Of a stretch of DNA of 11,181 nucleotides, positions 1-6,755 are shown one piece after another. This stretch comes from Muribaculaceae bacterium (GTDB taxonomy: Bacteria; Bacteroidota; Bacteroidia; Bacteroidales; Muribaculaceae): the NCBI GenBank assembly GCA_016292745.1, contig JAEDFO010000066.1, forward strand, positions 1 to 11,181, in the 5' to 3' direction. Under the pieces are notes generated by a model. It was not told the DNA's origin. It ran no database searches and saw nothing but the letters and a program-made list of their open reading frames with translations. How positions within the stretch are numbered: position 1 is the stretch's first letter; each line of letters begins with the position of its first letter. Both the position numbers and the translations under genes were made by a program.

Positions 1-326
1 CCGTTTGCTGCTCCGCTGATATGGAGAACGTTGCCCGAGAGGCTGACGCTTTGGCTGGCAGAGTCGATGGCATCGATTCCTGTTGTAATTGATGAAACAT
101 CGCCGAAAGTGATACGGCTGATTTTGCTCAGTTCATCGGATATTGAGTTGCCATCGGTGAAATTCCTGAGCATGCATCCATTAGAGAAAGTGACATCGCG
201 AACATCTGAAAATGCTGTTTCCGATGTCGAAGCGTCGCCATAATGCACTATTATGCCGCGCTTGCCCCACATGGCAGTGCAGCAGAGCACTGCAAGGGCG
301 AATAAAGTAATAAATCGCATCTTCAT
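1..326 (-). CDS. Small secreted protein, N-terminal part (C-terminus cut by window edge)
   Basis: The minus frame opens with ATG at 326 (a second ATG lies two codons on) and stays open to the window edge, giving 108 residues. The first ~20 residues (Lys-Met-Arg, then a hydrophobic run ending Cys-Cys-Thr-Ala) look like a Sec signal peptide. The two cysteines might offer a lipobox-like site, but the fit is poor. The mature part contains ITFGD near residue 78 followed by Gly-Ile-Asp-Ala-Ile-Asp, and then LSGNVLHISGAANG at the edge. In many Bacteroidales secreted proteins an ITF-type segment followed by 'GID' leads into a short C-terminal beta-domain similar to type IX secretion sorting domains, so this may be the start of such a domain. 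That is family memory, not a search result. No enzymatic motif is visible and the function is unknown. It has its own candidate promoter and palindrome upstream. Confidence 0.75.
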   Translation of the reverse strand, partial: MKMRFITLFALAVLCCTAMWGKRGIIVHYGDASTSETAFSDVRDVTFSNGCMLRNFTDGNSISDELSKISRITFGDVSSITTGIDAIDSASQSVSLSGNVLHISGAAN

Positions 327-353
327 TTTAGCATAATTGTAATTGTTAGTAAG

Positions 354-361
354 CAAAGTTA
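354..361 (-). promoter_or_regulatory. Bacteroidetes-type -7 box for the small secreted protein gene
   Basis: Read on the minus strand the bases are TAACTTTG, a full match to the Bacteroidetes primary sigma-factor -7 consensus TAnnTTTG. It ends 27 bases before the ATG at 326, which implies a short leader of about 20 bases. No good TTTG -33 element sits ~20 bases upstream; the bases there read GTTC. The match is therefore one-sided and could be chance in AT-rich DNA. Confidence 0.5.
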
Positions 362-406
362 CCAACTGCAATTACAGACTGAACTGAAAATAGATGAACG
401 ATAATA

Positions 407-420
407 ATTTGTCGACAAAT
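407..420. repeat. 14-base perfect palindrome in intergenic DNA (possible operator)
   Basis: ATTTGTCGACAAAT is perfectly self-complementary over 14 bases, with no spacer at its centre (413/414). It lies between the ABC transporter stop at 453 and the -7 box of the small secreted protein gene. Its centre is roughly 65 bases upstream of the inferred start of that transcript. No T-run follows on either strand, so it is not a standard terminator. A dimeric transcription-factor site is the simplest reading, but nothing in the window identifies the factor. Confidence 0.4.
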
Positions 421-452
421 ACGAAGGTGTTTCTTGTAATCTGAAGCGGATA

Positions 453-2279
453 TCAAAATTTTTGCATATCCACCAGATGTTTGTAGTATCCATCCTTTGC
501 AATTAGCTGGCTGTGTGTGCCTTGTTCCACAATTCGGCCCTCGTGCATTACGCAAATGAGGTCGGCGTTCATGATTGTGGAGAGCCGATGGGCAATGACG
601 AGTGTGGTTCGGTTAGCCATCAGCCGGTTAAGCGCCTCCTGTACGAGCCGTTCGCTTTCAGTATCGAGAGCAGAAGTGGCCTCGTCGAGGATAAGGATTG
701 GCGGGTTCTTTAGAATTGCGCGTGCAATGCTGATTCGTTGTCGTTGACCGCCAGAGAGACGGCAACCGCGGTCGCCAATATTTGTGTCGAACCCTTGCTC
801 TGTGGCCATGATGAAGTCGTAGGCGTTGGCAATCCGAGCAGCCTCCTCTACTTGCTGAAGAGTGGCGTGCTCAACTCCGAATGTAATGTTGTTATAGAAA
901 GAGTCGTTGAACAGAATAGCCTCCTGATTGACGTTGCCCATAAGCGAGCGCAACTGCTTGACTGCGAGATTGCGTATATCGATGCCATTGATGGTGATTG
1001 AGCCGCTCTCCACATCGTAGAATCGGGGCAACAGGTCGGCGAGGGTGGATTTCCCGGAGCCGGATTGTCCCACGATGGCCACAGTTGACCCGAACGGGAT
1101 TTCGATTGACACATTATTAACCACTGGCTCGGTGCTGTAACGGAAAGTGACATTACGGTAGGCAATGGAATAGTTGTCGCGAGGTAGTTCAACGGGGCAA
1201 TCGGGGTCTTTGATAGGGTTGTCGGCCTTAAGGATTTTGTCGACACGTTCCATCGAAGCCAGACCTTTCTGGATTGAGTAAACTGCTTTCGAGAGGTCCT
1301 TGGCAGGATTGATGATACTGTAGAAAATCACCATATAATAAATGAACTGCGAGGCAGTGATATCGCCGGAGCCGGATAGAATTAGTGCGCCGCCGAAACT
1401 CAGCACAATAGCAATAGTGGCGGTGCCGAGAAATTCACTCATTGGGTGAGCCAGAGAATAACGGCGATTCATACGGTTGAAAATACCGGTGAATTGCTGG
1501 TTTTCAGCATCGAAGCGCGATGTCATCTTCTTTTCGGCGTTGAAAGCCTTGATAATCCGCAGACCACCGAGTGTTTCCTCGATAGTAGCGAGCAACACCC
1601 CCCATTGAGTCTGTCCCTCGATGCTCACTCGCTTAAGTTTCTTGCCAATCTTTCCCATCACATAACCGGCAATCGGGAGCAGAACCAGAACAAATAGGGT
1701 AAGCTGCCAGCTGATTGCAATCATCATGGCGAGGCACGAGATGATTAGGATTGGATTCTTGAAAAGCATGTCGAGCGACGACATTATAGAGTTTTCGATT
1801 TCGGTAACGTCGCCCGACATACGTGCCATCACGTCGCCCTTGCGTTCGTTGGTGAAAAACGAGATAGGGAGAGCCACAATCTTTCGGTACATCAGGTTAC
1901 GGATGTCGCGCAGGATGCCCGAGCGGATGGGGATAACAAAATACGAGCTCAGATAAGCAGTAGCCGTTTTGAAGAACGTCATTACCACGAGAGCCACCGA
2001 CAGCATTATCAGTGCGGTTGTTTGTCCCCATTGGTCGATTGCTACCGAGATGTAGTAGTAGAAATTGTTGACAGCCACTTCCTTGAGCGAAGCGCTGTCC
2101 CAAGGCATGAAATAGTACGAGACCTCGTTGACCTTGAACAGCATTTCCAGGATAGGAATTATGAGTGCAAACGAGAACAGAGTTAGCACCGCCGAGAGCA
2201 GGTTGAAAAAGATGTTCAGCGCCAGATATTTCTTGTAAGGAGGGACGAACCGTCTTAAAATATGTAAAAATTCCTTCAT
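453..2279 (-). CDS. ABC exporter half-transporter (fused membrane and ATPase domains)
   Basis: This 608-residue protein has the usual length and layout of a homodimeric type IV ABC exporter (MsbA/multidrug/lipid class), placing it in the inner membrane. Residues ~20-325 form the transmembrane domain with about six hydrophobic segments (roughly 20-45, 88-115, 172-190, 192-208, 285-303, 310-325). Residues ~370-605 form the ATPase. Every ATPase motif is intact: Walker A GQSGSGKST at 404-412, Q-loop Gln452, signature LSGGQ at 508-512, Walker B ILILDE at 528-533 with catalytic Glu533, D-loop SALD, and switch His564 in VIAHRLS. It should therefore hydrolyse ATP. The start is ATG at 2279, behind a good -7 box. 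Substrate cannot be read from sequence; a lipid or drug exporter is most likely. An MsbA role (lipid A-core flipping) is possible but unproven. It is divergent from the outer-membrane receptor gene. No clear hairpin terminator follows its stop. Confidence 0.96.
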   Translation of the reverse strand: MKEFLHILRRFVPPYKKYLALNIFFNLLSAVLTLFSFALIIPILEMLFKVNEVSYYFMPWDSASLKEVAVNNFYYYISVAIDQWGQTTALIMLSVALVVMTFFKTATAYLSSYFVIPIRSGILRDIRNLMYRKIVALPISFFTNERKGDVMARMSGDVTEIENSIMSSLDMLFKNPILIISCLAMMIAISWQLTLFVLVLLPIAGYVMGKIGKKLKRVSIEGQTQWGVLLATIEETLGGLRIIKAFNAEKKMTSRFDAENQQFTGIFNRMNRRYSLAHPMSEFLGTATIAIVLSFGGALILSGSGDITASQFIYYMVIFYSIINPAKDLSKAVYSIQKGLASMERVDKILKADNPIKDPDCPVELPRDNYSIAYRNVTFRYSTEPVVNNVSIEIPFGSTVAIVGQSGSGKSTLADLLPRFYDVESGSITINGIDIRNLAVKQLRSLMGNVNQEAILFNDSFYNNITFGVEHATLQQVEEAARIANAYDFIMATEQGFDTNIGDRGCRLSGGQRQRISIARAILKNPPILILDEATSALDTESERLVQEALNRLMANRTTLVIAHRLSTIMNADLICVMHEGRIVEQGTHSQLIAKDGYYKHLVDMQKF

Positions 2280-2307
2280 TGTCGATAAAAAGACATTTTT
2301 GCTTCGA

Positions 2308-2315
2308 CAAAGATA
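2308..2315 (-). promoter_or_regulatory. Bacteroidetes-type -7 box for the ABC exporter gene
   Basis: On the minus strand the bases read TATCTTTG, an exact TAnnTTTG match, 28 bases ahead of the exporter ATG at 2279. A T-rich GTTT lies ~20 bases further upstream, where the -33 TTTG is expected, but matches only loosely. Position, spacing to the ATG and the absence of another candidate make this the likely promoter. Confidence 0.6.
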
Positions 2316-2360
2316 ATGAGAAAAGCATCAGAATTAAACTTCGGCGAAAAAAAGGTGTCA

Positions 2361-2368
2361 TAAATATG
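2361..2368 (+). promoter_or_regulatory. Weak candidate -7 box for the outer-membrane receptor gene
   Basis: TAAATATG differs at one fixed position from TAnnTTTG and lies 37 bases before the preferred ATG at 2406. A TTCG at 2340-2343 could be a degenerate -33 element, with a 17-base spacer. A symmetrical T6-G-A6 tract follows at 2370-2382. This is the best candidate in the divergent region on this strand, but it is weak. The gene may use another sigma factor or need an activator. Confidence 0.28.
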
Positions 2369-2405
2369 CTTTTTTGAAAAAATATAACTGACAATAATGA
2401 TTTTT

Positions 2406-5306
2406 ATGAAAAGGTTCTTAGTATTTGTATTGGCAACTATGACAATGGTGCTGGCTTTCGCCGGTAACATCACCGGAACGGTGGTTGATGGAGGCGACAA
2501 GTCGGCACTGGCACAATGTACGGTGCGCTTGCTGATGGCGCGCGACAGCGCCTTTGTTAAGGGAGTGGCAAGCGATGCCGACGGCAAATTCAGTTTCAGC
2601 GGTGTTAAAAACGGCAAATATGTGTTGCAATTCTCGTTTATAGGCTACGAAACACTCAACAAGGAGGTTTCGGTAACTTCGTCGGCGCCCAACGTTCGTC
2701 TTGGCGAGGTGGAGATGAAGGAGAACACCGTGATGTTGAAGGAAACCGTAGTGCTCGGAGCTAAGACCGAAATCAAGGTGATGGAGGACACCGTTGAATA
2801 TAATGCCGACGCGTATCGCACACAGCCCAACTCGGTGGTTGAAGACCTGCTGAAGCGCCTGCCGGGCGTAGAAGTTGACAGCGACGGCAAAATCACAGCC
2901 CATGGCAAGGAAGTGAAGAAAATACTCGTTGACGGCAAGGAGTTCTTTGCCGACGACCCGAAAGTTGCCACCAAGAACCTGCCTACAGATATTGTAGAGA
3001 AACTTCAGGTTGTTGACCGCAAGAGCGACCTTGCTCGAATGACCGGAGTTGACGACGGAGAGGAAGAAACAGTGATAAACTTGACCGTGAAGAAAGGTAT
3101 GAACAACGGTTGGTTCGGCAATGTTACAGCCGGCTATGGTACCGACGACCGTTACGGTGCCAATGCCATTGTCAACCGCTTCTGGAATGGCAATCAGATA
3201 ACTTTCATTGCCGGTGCCAACAACACCAATAACCTTGGTTTCACCGATGGAAACAGCGGACGATTCCGTAGATTTGGCGGCGACAACGGCATTAATACCT
3301 CGCAGAATGTGGGTGTAAACTTCAATGTGGGCAAAGGTGAGGAATTCCGCGTTGGTGGCGACGTAATGTATTCTCACTCCGACCGCGATTCGCGAATCCG
3401 CCTGAACCGGGAGTATCTGTTCAACGATTCGTCGTCGTTCTACAAGTCGAACTCCATCTCACGCGACCGCGGACATAATCTTCGTGCCGATTTCCGGTTG
3501 AAATGGGAAATCGACTCGTTCAACGCCATTGAGTTCCGCCCGAACTTCTCGTTTAACTATAACCATTCGGAAAGTGCCGACACCTCGATGACCAATGCAG
3601 GCGACGCGCTGTTAACACCGGTCAACATAAGCCGCAACCTCGACGACGACCGCGGCAAGAGCTTTGAATTTGGTGGCGAGCTGGTATATAATCACAAGTT
3701 CCGCCAGCGTCTGGGCCGTTCGTTCAGCACCCAGCTGCGCTACAGCCTGTCGAATGTTCGAGAGGATCAGTCGTCGTACACCCGAAACACATTCTTCATA
3801 ACAGAGGACGAAGATATAACCAACCAGATTATCGATAACCACACGTGGTCGAATCAGGTGAATGGCCGCTTGACGTGGACCGAACCACTTGGTGACCCGG
3901 CAAATGCACGCTACCTGGTGTTTGCCTATTCGGCCAATTACCGGTGGAATAACGCCGATAAACTGGTGTATGACCGTCCGTACGATGCCGCAGCCGACGT
4001 AGAGCAGTCGTCGTTGGGTCGTATAATGCGTCGGCAGGCTATCGCCGAGGATTTGGCTCAAGTGTGGGGCCCTGCCATGACCGACGACCCGCTGCTGGCT
4101 CGTACCCTTGTCCAGGAAGGAGATGTCTTCAACGAAGATCTCAGCAACCAATTCCGCAACGACTTCTTCAGCCAGCGCATACAACTGGGCTTCAAGCAAG
4201 TGCGCAAGGAGTATAACCTTGATGCCGGCTTGGCGTTGAACCCGTCGATGTCGAAGAGTATCAACCTGATTAACGATGCCAAGAGCATCCCCACCCGCTG
4301 GGTGTGGAACGTTGCACCATATGCACGATTCCGCTATAAGTTCAGCAAGACCCGTAACCTGGCATTCGACTATCGCGCCCGTGCACAGCAACCATCGATG
4401 ACCCAGTTGCAACCGGTAGCCGACAAGAGCAACCCATTGCGTATTGTTGTCGGTAACCCGAATCTGAAGCCAACATTCACCAACGACATCAACCTGCGTT
4501 TCAGTGATTTCAATACCGAGGCCCAACGAAGCATCATGGCCATGATTCGTGCCGAATTCACAGCCAACAGCATCATCTCGGCCACAAGCTACAATCCGGA
4601 GACCGGTGGCCAGACCACAACCTACGAGAACGTGAACGGTGTGTGGAACCTTATGGCTATGAACATGATAAGCTTCCCGTTCCGCAACAAGCACTGGCAG
4701 TTCTCTAACCACTTCTTTGGCCGGTACAGTGTGACCAAGGGCTATATCAACACCGACTTCAACCGCAGCAACACGCTGAATTTCAACATATCGCCGTCGC
4801 TTGCCTATCGCAACGACTGGCTTGAAATACAGGCACGCCCGCGCTACTCGTTCCAGAACACAACCAACACCGTTCAGAACAGCGCCAGCACCTCGATTCA
4901 TACCTATGGCGGTACGGCCGACGTGAATGTGACATTGCCATTTGGTGTTACATTTGCTTCCGACCTGAGCTACAGCGCTCGCAGCGGTTATGCCGAGGGC
5001 TACAACACCAACGAGTGGCTCTGGAATGCAGGCCTGTCGTATCAGTTCCTGCGCGACCGCAGCGCCACATTCTCGGTAAAGGCCTACGACTTGCTGAAGC
5101 AGCGTCAGAACATTTCGCGTTCAATTTCGGCAAGTGCCATTACCGACCAGGAATATAACAACCTCACCCGCTACGTTATGTTCTCGCTGTCGTTTAAGTT
5201 CAACACCTTCGGCAAGGGGAACACTCCTCAAGGACGCGACGACTTCCGTCGTGGTCCCGGCGGAGGACGTCCACCGATGGGAGGTGGCCCCGGCCCTCGA
5301 TTCTGA
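2406..5306 (+). CDS. TonB-receptor-like outer-membrane beta-barrel protein
   Basis: The product has 966 residues from the ATG at 2406. An in-frame ATG at 2397 would add only Met-Ile-Phe; 2406 is preferred because it starts directly with Met-Lys-Arg and a clean signal peptide (cleavage probably after Ala19). Residues ~21-104 are a carboxypeptidase-regulatory-like Ig-fold domain (opening NITGTVVD, with FSFSGVKNGKY). Residues ~123-229 are the plug, carrying the family hallmarks VVEDLLKRLPGVEVD, KKILVDGKEFF and LQVVDRKSDLARMTG. From ~233 to ~935 is a barrel rich in alternating aromatic/polar strands, whose last strand (VMFSLSFKF) ends near Phe935. A 31-residue Gly/Pro/Arg-rich tail follows. It belongs to the Bacteroidetes outer-membrane beta-barrel/TonB-dependent group, distinct from classic SusC. 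No SusD partner is adjacent, so the ligand is unknown. Codon use is rich in C-ending codons (AAC, GAC, TTC), suggesting good expression. A strong terminator follows. Confidence 0.93.
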   Translation: MKRFLVFVLATMTMVLAFAGNITGTVVDGGDKSALAQCTVRLLMARDSAFVKGVASDADGKFSFSGVKNGKYVLQFSFIGYETLNKEVSVTSSAPNVRLGEVEMKENTVMLKETVVLGAKTEIKVMEDTVEYNADAYRTQPNSVVEDLLKRLPGVEVDSDGKITAHGKEVKKILVDGKEFFADDPKVATKNLPTDIVEKLQVVDRKSDLARMTGVDDGEEETVINLTVKKGMNNGWFGNVTAGYGTDDRYGANAIVNRFWNGNQITFIAGANNTNNLGFTDGNSGRFRRFGGDNGINTSQNVGVNFNVGKGEEFRVGGDVMYSHSDRDSRIRLNREYLFNDSSSFYKSNSISRDRGHNLRADFRLKWEIDSFNAIEFRPNFSFNYNHSESADTSMTNAGDALLTPVNISRNLDDDRGKSFEFGGELVYNHKFRQRLGRSFSTQLRYSLSNVREDQSSYTRNTFFITEDEDITNQIIDNHTWSNQVNGRLTWTEPLGDPANARYLVFAYSANYRWNNADKLVYDRPYDAAADVEQSSLGRIMRRQAIAEDLAQVWGPAMTDDPLLARTLVQEGDVFNEDLSNQFRNDFFSQRIQLGFKQVRKEYNLDAGLALNPSMSKSINLINDAKSIPTRWVWNVAPYARFRYKFSKTRNLAFDYRARAQQPSMTQLQPVADKSNPLRIVVGNPNLKPTFTNDINLRFSDFNTEAQRSIMAMIRAEFTANSIISATSYNPETGGQTTTYENVNGVWNLMAMNMISFPFRNKHWQFSNHFFGRYSVTKGYINTDFNRSNTLNFNISPSLAYRNDWLEIQARPRYSFQNTTNTVQNSASTSIHTYGGTADVNVTLPFGVTFASDLSYSARSGYAEGYNTNEWLWNAGLSYQFLRDRSATFSVKAYDLLKQRQNISRSISASAITDQEYNNLTRYVMFSLSFKFNTFGKGNTPQGRDDFRRGPGGGRPPMGGGPGPRF

Positions 5307-5338
5307 TTAGTAAGCATTGATGATTAGTATTTGAGACG

Positions 5339-5382
5339 GCTTGTCCCGACGGCATTCGATGGCTCGAGGGACAAGCTTTTTT
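5339..5382 (+). terminator. Intrinsic terminator of the outer-membrane receptor gene
   Basis: GCTTGTCCC (5339-5347) pairs perfectly with GGGACAAGC (5368-5376), a 9-base-pair stem around a 20-base loop, followed at once by six T residues (5377-5382). It begins 33 bases after the receptor stop codon. This is a textbook Rho-independent terminator and separates the receptor from the MazG-like/deoC operon. Confidence 0.9.
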
Positions 5383-5390
5383 GTGGCGTT

Positions 5391-5422
5391 CTTGTTTTTG
5401 CCGAGTTTCATTGCTATATTTG
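5391..5422 (+). promoter_or_regulatory. Bacteroidetes promoter of the MazG-like/deoC operon
   Basis: The -7 box TATATTTG (5415-5422) matches TAnnTTTG exactly. A TTG at 5392-5394 lies 20 bases upstream, the spacing expected for a -33 element; an alternative TTTG at 5397-5400 is too close. The element sits just after the upstream gene's terminator and only 8 bases before the MazG-like ATG. The transcript would therefore have almost no leader. Confidence 0.65.
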
Positions 5423-5430
5423 TGGAGGTT

Positions 5431-5760
5431 ATGACAATAAAAGAGGCACAGCAGGCGGTGGACGCCTGGATAAAGCAGTACGGTGTGCGTTACTTCAACG
5501 AGCTCACCAATATGGCCATTCTCACCGAAGAGGTCGGGGAGGTGGCGCGTATAATGGCACGCCGCTATGGTGAGCAATCGTGCAAGGCATCGGATGCAGA
5601 GAAATGTCTCGACGATGAACTTGCCGATGTGCTGTGGGTGGTAATGTGCATTGCCAACCAAACCGGAATTGACCTCGAGGAGGCTTTACGCCGCAATATC
5701 GAGAAGAAAACCAACCGCGATGCCACTCGGCATATCAACAATGAAAAATTAAAACAATAG
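5431..5760 (+). CDS. MazG-like nucleotide pyrophosphohydrolase
   Basis: The product has 109 residues from ATG 5431. The frame is open further upstream to 5341, but that stretch overlaps the terminator hairpin and the promoter and encodes non-conserved hydrophobic sequence, so the internal ATG is chosen. A short MazG-type all-alpha domain fills the protein. Glu33-Glu34-x-x-Glu37 (LTEEVGEVA) and Glu63-x-x-Asp66 (DELADVLW) form the Mg2+-binding acidic cluster of the family. The length fits the single-domain, dimeric/tetrameric MazG and iMazG enzymes rather than the two-domain E. coli MazG. The family cleaves (deoxy)nucleoside triphosphates to monophosphate and pyrophosphate, often removing non-canonical nucleotides in the cytoplasm; the exact substrate is not readable. 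The stop is 8 bases before deoC, so the two are almost certainly co-transcribed. That fits a role in nucleotide clean-up feeding deoxynucleotide breakdown. Confidence 0.9.
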   Translation: MTIKEAQQAVDAWIKQYGVRYFNELTNMAILTEEVGEVARIMARRYGEQSCKASDAEKCLDDELADVLWVVMCIANQTGIDLEEALRRNIEKKTNRDATRHINNEKLKQ

Positions 5761-5768
5761 AATACAAT

Positions 5769-6692
5769 ATGGAATATTTTAGCGATGAAACCGTGAGTGG
5801 AGCACAGACTCCCGACAAATATCAGCAGGCAATCGACCAGTGCAACGTTGAAACTGACGATGCAGTGGTGGGCGCCCAAGTAAGCGAACTGCTATCAAAG
5901 CATGTAGCCGAGAACAGCACCCCGGAAGTGTATAAGTTTCTGCTTAACTGCATCGACCTGACAACTTTGTCGTCGACCGACAGCGAGGCATCGGTGACTG
6001 CCTTTACCCAGCGTGTGAACCGTTTTGAGGAGGAGCATCCCGAGTTGCAGAATGTGGCAGCCATATGCGTGTATGCCAATTTTGCACAGGTGGTGCGCTC
6101 AGTGCTCGAGGTGAGCGAGGTAAATGTAGCGGTGTGTTCGGCCAATTTTCCATCGTCGCAGGCCCGTCTTGAGGTGAAAACCACCGAAACGGCACTTGCA
6201 GTGTCGGACGGAGCAGACGAGGTCGACATAGTGTTCCCGTTGGGCTTGTTTGCCGATGGCTGCTACGAGGAAATTGCCGACGAGATATCGGAAATAAAGC
6301 AGAGTGCCGGTGAAGCACGGCTTAAAGTGATACTCGAGACAGGGTCGTTGCATACAGCTGAAAATATCAAGAAAGCAGCGGTGCTGTCGATGTATTCCGG
6401 CGCCGATTTCATAAAGACATCTACCGGTAAAATCTACGATGGCGCCACGGTTGAGGCTGCCTATGTGATGTGCCAATGCATAAAGGACTACTACGATAAG
6501 CATGGGGTGATGATAGGCTTCAAGGCTTCGGGTGGCATATCTACAACAGCCGACGCTGTCCGTTACTACACCATCGTGAAAGAGGTGCTTGGCGAGCAGT
6601 GGCTTACCAACGAATATTTCCGCATAGGGGCTTCGCGTCTGGCAAATGCACTCTATAAGGACATTGCCGGAACCGACGAGAAACCATTCTGA
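5769..6692 (+). CDS. deoC: Deoxyribose-phosphate aldolase
   Basis: The 307-residue protein aligns by eye with E. coli DeoC (259 residues) from residue ~58 on: CIDLTTL, VAAICVYANF, DEVDIVFP, LKVILETGSL, ADFIKTSTGK, IGFKASGGI and FRIGASRL are all in order. The Schiff-base lysine is Lys216 (E. coli Lys167), the proton-relay pair is Lys252 and Asp153 (Lys201, Asp102), and Cys100 matches E. coli Cys47. It should cleave 2-deoxy-D-ribose 5-phosphate to glyceraldehyde 3-phosphate and acetaldehyde in the cytosol, the last step of deoxynucleoside catabolism. Two differences from E. coli: an N-terminal extension of ~50 residues, and a C-terminus ending DEKPF that lacks the terminal tyrosine tail important for E. 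coli activity. The ATG at 5769 follows the MazG-like stop by 8 bases. No other deo genes are present. Confidence 0.96.
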   Translation: MEYFSDETVSGAQTPDKYQQAIDQCNVETDDAVVGAQVSELLSKHVAENSTPEVYKFLLNCIDLTTLSSTDSEASVTAFTQRVNRFEEEHPELQNVAAICVYANFAQVVRSVLEVSEVNVAVCSANFPSSQARLEVKTTETALAVSDGADEVDIVFPLGLFADGCYEEIADEISEIKQSAGEARLKVILETGSLHTAENIKKAAVLSMYSGADFIKTSTGKIYDGATVEAAYVMCQCIKDYYDKHGVMIGFKASGGISTTADAVRYYTIVKEVLGEQWLTNEYFRIGASRLANALYKDIAGTDEKPF

Positions 6693-6712
6693 CGTTTCAA
6701 ACCCTAAGACTG

Positions 6713-6754
6713 AGCCGCGAAAATGCCGAAATAATCGGAGTTTCTGCGGCTTTT
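6713..6754 (+). terminator. Intrinsic terminator after deoC, in the convergent gap
   Basis: AGCCGC-GAAA (6713-6722) pairs with TTTC-T-GCGGCT (6741-6751), with one bulged T. A second inner stem, CCGA/TCGG, stacks on top, and TTTT follows the base. It lies 20 bases past the deoC stop, which fits a Rho-independent terminator on the plus strand. The converging minus-strand gene ends at 6756, so its transcript passes through the same hairpin. However, no T-run follows on that strand (CAGTCTTAGG), so termination in that direction is uncertain. Confidence 0.78.
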
Positions 6755-6755
6755 G

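Noticed and set aside
327..452. Terminator for the ABC exporter gene
   Set aside because: The only inverted repeat (407-420) is short, AT-rich and lacks a following T-run on the minus strand, so it does not meet the pattern of an intrinsic terminator.
2418..3377. 319-codon minus-strand frame opposite the receptor N-terminal half
   Set aside because: Same cause: an antisense shadow of a biased coding sequence with no recognisable protein features.
3612..4901. 429-codon open frame on the minus strand opposite the outer-membrane receptor gene
   Set aside because: It lies wholly antisense to a well-supported barrel gene whose codon bias (C-ending codons, few TTA/CTA/TCA) suppresses stops on the opposite strand. 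The translation is rich in Cys, Arg and Val with no domain, and there is no promoter or start context.
2406..5306. SusC-type glycan receptor with a polysaccharide-utilisation locus
   Set aside because: The plug motifs match the other TonB-receptor-like barrel family, and no SusD-like lipoprotein, glycoside hydrolase or sugar-sensing regulator is adjacent.
5341..5430. Upstream extension of the MazG-like protein by 30 residues
   Set aside because: The extension would be encoded across the terminator stem-loop and the promoter -33/-7 elements and adds a non-conserved hydrophobic segment to a soluble enzyme family; the internal ATG at 5431 gives the family's normal length.
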